A stretch of 64,000 bases of DNA from Planctomycetota bacterium (GTDB lineage: Bacteria > Planctomycetota > UBA1135 > UBA2386). Of the stretch, positions 63,540 through 64,000 are shown one piece after another (within the stretch, counting starts at the first letter, position 1; each line of letters begins with the position of its first letter). The translations under genes were made by a program, and so were the position numbers. The DNA is taken from contig JAEUHR010000028.1 of assembly GCA_016794425.1 (NCBI GenBank), positions 124,001 through 188,000 of the forward strand, written 5' to 3'. The notes below the pieces were generated by a model. The model worked only from the letters and a program-made list of their open reading frames with translations, ran no database searches and was not told the DNA's origin.

Positions 63540-63999
63540 CGCGCACCGGTTCGGCCCAGTGCAACATCGTCGCCAGCACGGCCTGCGCGTTCCGCCGCAG
63601 GAACACCGGATCGAGCGTCGCCGGCGTGTCGGTGGGCCGGTGGTAGTGCGGGTTGCGGTACTCGGCGGTGTCGCCCAGCGCGATCGACGGAATGCCGGCC
63701 TGCCAGTAGTTCCAGGTGTCGATGCGGTTGGCGTCGCCGGACCAGCTCGCCATGCGGTTCAGGCTGTAGTAGCGCAGCTCGGGCACGTAGGCCTCGATCG
63801 CGGCCTCGTGCAGGTTGCCGAGCCAGCCCGACGCGTGGTTGCCCGCGACGAGCACGAAGTCGCCGACCGTCGGCGGGCCGAGCAGCAGCGGGATGCGGAA
63901 CGGCGACTGCTGCGAGTCCGGCGCCGACGACGCGAAGCCGACCATGTCGAGCGTCAACGCGCCCTCGGGCAGCGGCGCGCCGCTGCGCTGCAGCTGTTC
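63280..63999 (-). CDS. M28-family zinc aminopeptidase, C-terminal part (runs off the window)
   Basis: The 5' end lies beyond base 64000. The visible part contains the M28 signatures LDMVGFA, NRIDTWNYWQAGIPSIALGDTAEY and NPHYHRPTDTPATLD, where the His is a likely zinc ligand and TPATLD is typical of the family. The core ends near VLATMLHWAEPVRV (about 63550), but no stop follows there: the frame stays open for another 260 bp, antisense to the HAD domain of the gene at 62064, until 63280. Either the tail is translated, or the true stop is lost by a mutation or frameshift. An extracellular or periplasmic aminopeptidase is expected. Confidence 0.75.
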   Translation of the reverse strand, partial: EQLQRSGAPLPEGALTLDMVGFASSAPDSQQSPFRIPLLLGPPTVGDFVLVAGNHASGWLGNLHEAAIEAYVPELRYYSLNRMASWSGDANRIDTWNYWQAGIPSIALGDTAEYRNPHYHRPTDTPATLDPVFLRRNAQAVLATMLHWAEPVRVRCAEPAAAGRRCRRPAAPRRQRRAVRRAPRRRCRAARPPAARRRLRAPPARRPGCRRASRPRLHRAAAAPAAPAPDSVCRGRPRR

Positions 64000-64000
64000 G

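Overview
This 64 kb window is very GC-rich DNA (roughly 70% by eye) from a bacterium that is most likely a member of the Planctomycetota. The evidence is the gene content: many secreted proteins with signal peptides ending in AQ or AA, FG-GAP/VCBS repeat proteins, a Ser/Thr kinase with TPRs coupled to an ECF sigma factor, a DUF6797-type propeller protein next to a multihaem cytochrome, and a C-terminal beta-rich module recurring on otherwise unrelated exported proteins. No rRNA, CRISPR array, prophage or insertion sequence is visible. Because the DNA is so GC-rich, every real gene casts long open frames on the other five frames; I chose genes by protein family, signal peptides, start/stop overlaps and Shine-Dalgarno sites.

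Layout. 1-9.6 kb: truncated membrane protein, secreted beta-lactamase-fold hydrolase, AftB-like membrane glycosyltransferase, SWIB-domain protein, GPH sugar symporter coupled to a secreted HEAT protein, ornithine aminotransferase (rocD) overlapping a small methyltransferase-like gene, and a secreted protein of unknown function. 9.8-16.4 kb: a cytoplasmic lipase-fold/subtilisin fusion, a roughly 14-unit propeller-like exoprotein, a thioredoxin-fold secreted protein behind an 18-bp palindrome, and an MmcQ/YjbR protein. 16.4-16.9 kb: 115-bp tandem repeats abutting tRNA-Val(CAC). 16.9-31.2 kb: surface and secreted proteins (pseudo-hydrolase, oligopeptide-binding protein, a three-gene exoprotein operon, a VCBS protein, an SdrD-B protein) plus homoserine kinase and an ALDH7 dehydrogenase. 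31.4-41.9 kb: KefB-like antiporter, EEP-fold phosphohydrolase, NhaD-like antiporter, a nadA-zwf-opcA-lipoprotein gene run, and a TerC protein. 42-50.8 kb: secreted protein, an FG-GAP protein interrupted by one in-frame TGA, topA, ECF sigma and kinase. 51-64 kb: large exoprotein, acyl-CoA dehydrogenase-like protein, Pro/Trp-rich TPR protein, DUF502 protein, a DUF6797 / pentahaem cytochrome / HisC-HAD gene run, and a partial M28 peptidase.

How the genes work together. The housekeeping parts are small: arginine/ornithine catabolism (rocD), NADPH supply (zwf with its activator opcA, co-oriented with nadA for NAD synthesis), Na+/K+ homeostasis (kefB-like, nhaD-like), DNA supercoiling (topA) and amino acid synthesis (thrB, hisC-HAD). 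Most of the rest of the window is devoted to exported proteins, probably surface or periplasmic.

The most interesting signal is at 43166-44416. A clean FG-GAP protein reads straight through a single TGA codon, with the frame kept on both sides. A perfect 7-bp stem with a 5-nt loop containing GU begins 13 nt after the TGA, where a bacterial SECIS element would lie. This is a candidate selenoprotein of an unusual family; a nonsense mutation or sequence error remains possible. Other notable points are the lipase-subtilisin fusion without a signal peptide, two alpha/beta hydrolases with Gly in place of the nucleophilic Ser, the shared C-terminal module, the HisC-HAD fusion, and the repeats and hairpins around tRNA-Val.
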